A stretch of 5,843 nt of DNA, taken from Alphaproteobacteria bacterium. GTDB lineage: Bacteria > Pseudomonadota > Alphaproteobacteria > RF32 > CAG-239. Below the pieces are notes generated by a model. That model was not told where the DNA came from. It ran no database searches and was given only the letters and a program-made list of their open reading frames with translations. Shown here piece by piece: positions 5,420 to 5,843 of the stretch. A program made the translations under genes and the position numbers. Where the stretch lies: the NCBI GenBank assembly GCA_017452115.1, contig JAFTNB010000139.1, forward strand, positions 1 through 5,843, written 5' to 3'. Numbering within the stretch: position 1 is the stretch's first letter; each line of letters begins with the position of its first letter.

Positions 5420-5843
5420 ATGAAAAACATTATATTCATTAGCATTTTAGCATTATTCATCTGCCCCAATACACAAGCCCAAATGTCATATTTAGAAGAA
5501 ATAAAAGCTTTGGGAATTATTTCCGGACAAGGTATGGCTTGCGGCTCTTCTAAACATCCCACATTTGAGATGTTGGCTCGAGCTATTATCATTACCAAAT
5601 CTCCTAATCAAGATTTGCTTACTGAAGCTGCCTACGTATATAATGAATCCAAAGCCAATACTTATCTTTCCAAACAAATGGATGGCTATGACCAGTGCAA
5701 TTTAATCAATCAGCGTTTTGAACAGCAAGATATTTTCAAAATTACCCTTTACGCTGATGGCACTCTCAAAATGCCCGATGGCAATATTATAACTCCGCGC
5801 CAGCCTTATGATGCTAATTCTTTATATAAAGCAGACAGACAAT
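5420..5843 (+). CDS. Hypothetical exported protein, 3' end beyond the window (partial)
   Basis: The frame opens at the ATG at 5420-5422 and runs to the right edge without a stop, giving 141 residues. AAGGAA at 5408-5413, six bases upstream, and a good promoter at 5365-5393 support the start. Residues 1-20 are a typical Sec signal peptide: MKN, then a hydrophobic core IIFISILALFI, then a polar region ending in TQA, with probable cleavage before Gln21. The mature protein should be periplasmic or secreted. It contains Cys41 (GMACGSSKHP) and Cys93 (DGYDQCNLIN), which could form a disulfide. The middle (about 48-100) is helical and polar; from about 105 the pattern becomes strand-like (FKITLYADGTLKMPDGNII). 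I do not recognise the family and see no catalytic motif. Cys15 lies inside the signal peptide without a lipobox context, so a lipoprotein is unlikely. Confidence 0.82.
   Translation, partial: MKNIIFISILALFICPNTQAQMSYLEEIKALGIISGQGMACGSSKHPTFEMLARAIIITKSPNQDLLTEAAYVYNESKANTYLSKQMDGYDQCNLINQRFEQQDIFKITLYADGTLKMPDGNIITPRQPYDANSLYKADRQ

Noticed and set aside
5184..5420. Plus-strand frame of 78 codons over rpmJ
   Set aside because: It covers most of rpmJ in antisense and both divergent promoters; L36 on the other strand is unmistakable.
5353..5677. Two overlapping minus-strand frames (5353-5598 and 5492-5677)
   Set aside because: Both are antisense to the exported-protein gene, which has a signal peptide, ribosome binding site and promoter.
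1..5843. CRISPR array, tRNA, insertion sequence or prophage
   Set aside because: No regularly spaced repeats, cloverleaf-like sequence, transposase or integrase frame, or terminal inverted repeats with target duplications were seen.

Overview
The window comes from an AT-rich bacterium, most likely an alphaproteobacterium. The evidence is the order acpP-fabF-mltG on one strand, which is a familiar alphaproteobacterial arrangement, and a 41-residue ribosomal protein L36 of the form lacking the full zinc-binding cysteine set. The low GC suggests a host-associated or gut lineage, but that is inference. Stops and start sites look standard, and most genes have a recognisable Shine-Dalgarno sequence.

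Layout. Positions 1-622 (minus strand) hold two overlapping genes of unknown function; the downstream one runs off the left edge. Positions 623-954 are a very AT-rich divergent intergenic region without a gene. Positions 955-1839 (plus strand) encode an unknown 294-residue protein with one predicted membrane segment followed by a coiled coil. A strong bidirectional terminator at 1846-1878 separates it from a doubtful small basic ORF (1893-2108, minus). Positions 2195-4866 (minus strand) are the conserved core: acpP (acyl carrier protein), fabF (beta-ketoacyl-ACP synthase II) and mltG (endolytic murein transglycosylase). Positions 5150-5275 (minus) are rpmJ (ribosomal protein L36). From 5420 to the right edge (plus strand) there is the start of an unrecognised exported protein.

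How the genes work together. AcpP carries the growing acyl chain that FabF elongates, and MltG cuts nascent peptidoglycan, so the block links membrane-lipid and cell-wall synthesis. It is not a simple polycistron: intrinsic-terminator-like hairpins lie between acpP and fabF and between fabF and mltG, which probably grades expression, with acpP highest. rpmJ has its own TTGACA-type promoter and its own terminator and is transcribed away from the exported-protein gene.

No tRNA, rRNA, CRISPR array, insertion sequence or recognisable mobile element was seen. No clear new defence or biosynthetic system is evident. The most uncertain and potentially new material is the left-hand unknown gene pair, the membrane coiled-coil protein, the small ORF or RNA at 1893-2108, and the near-DnaA-box cluster upstream of acpP.
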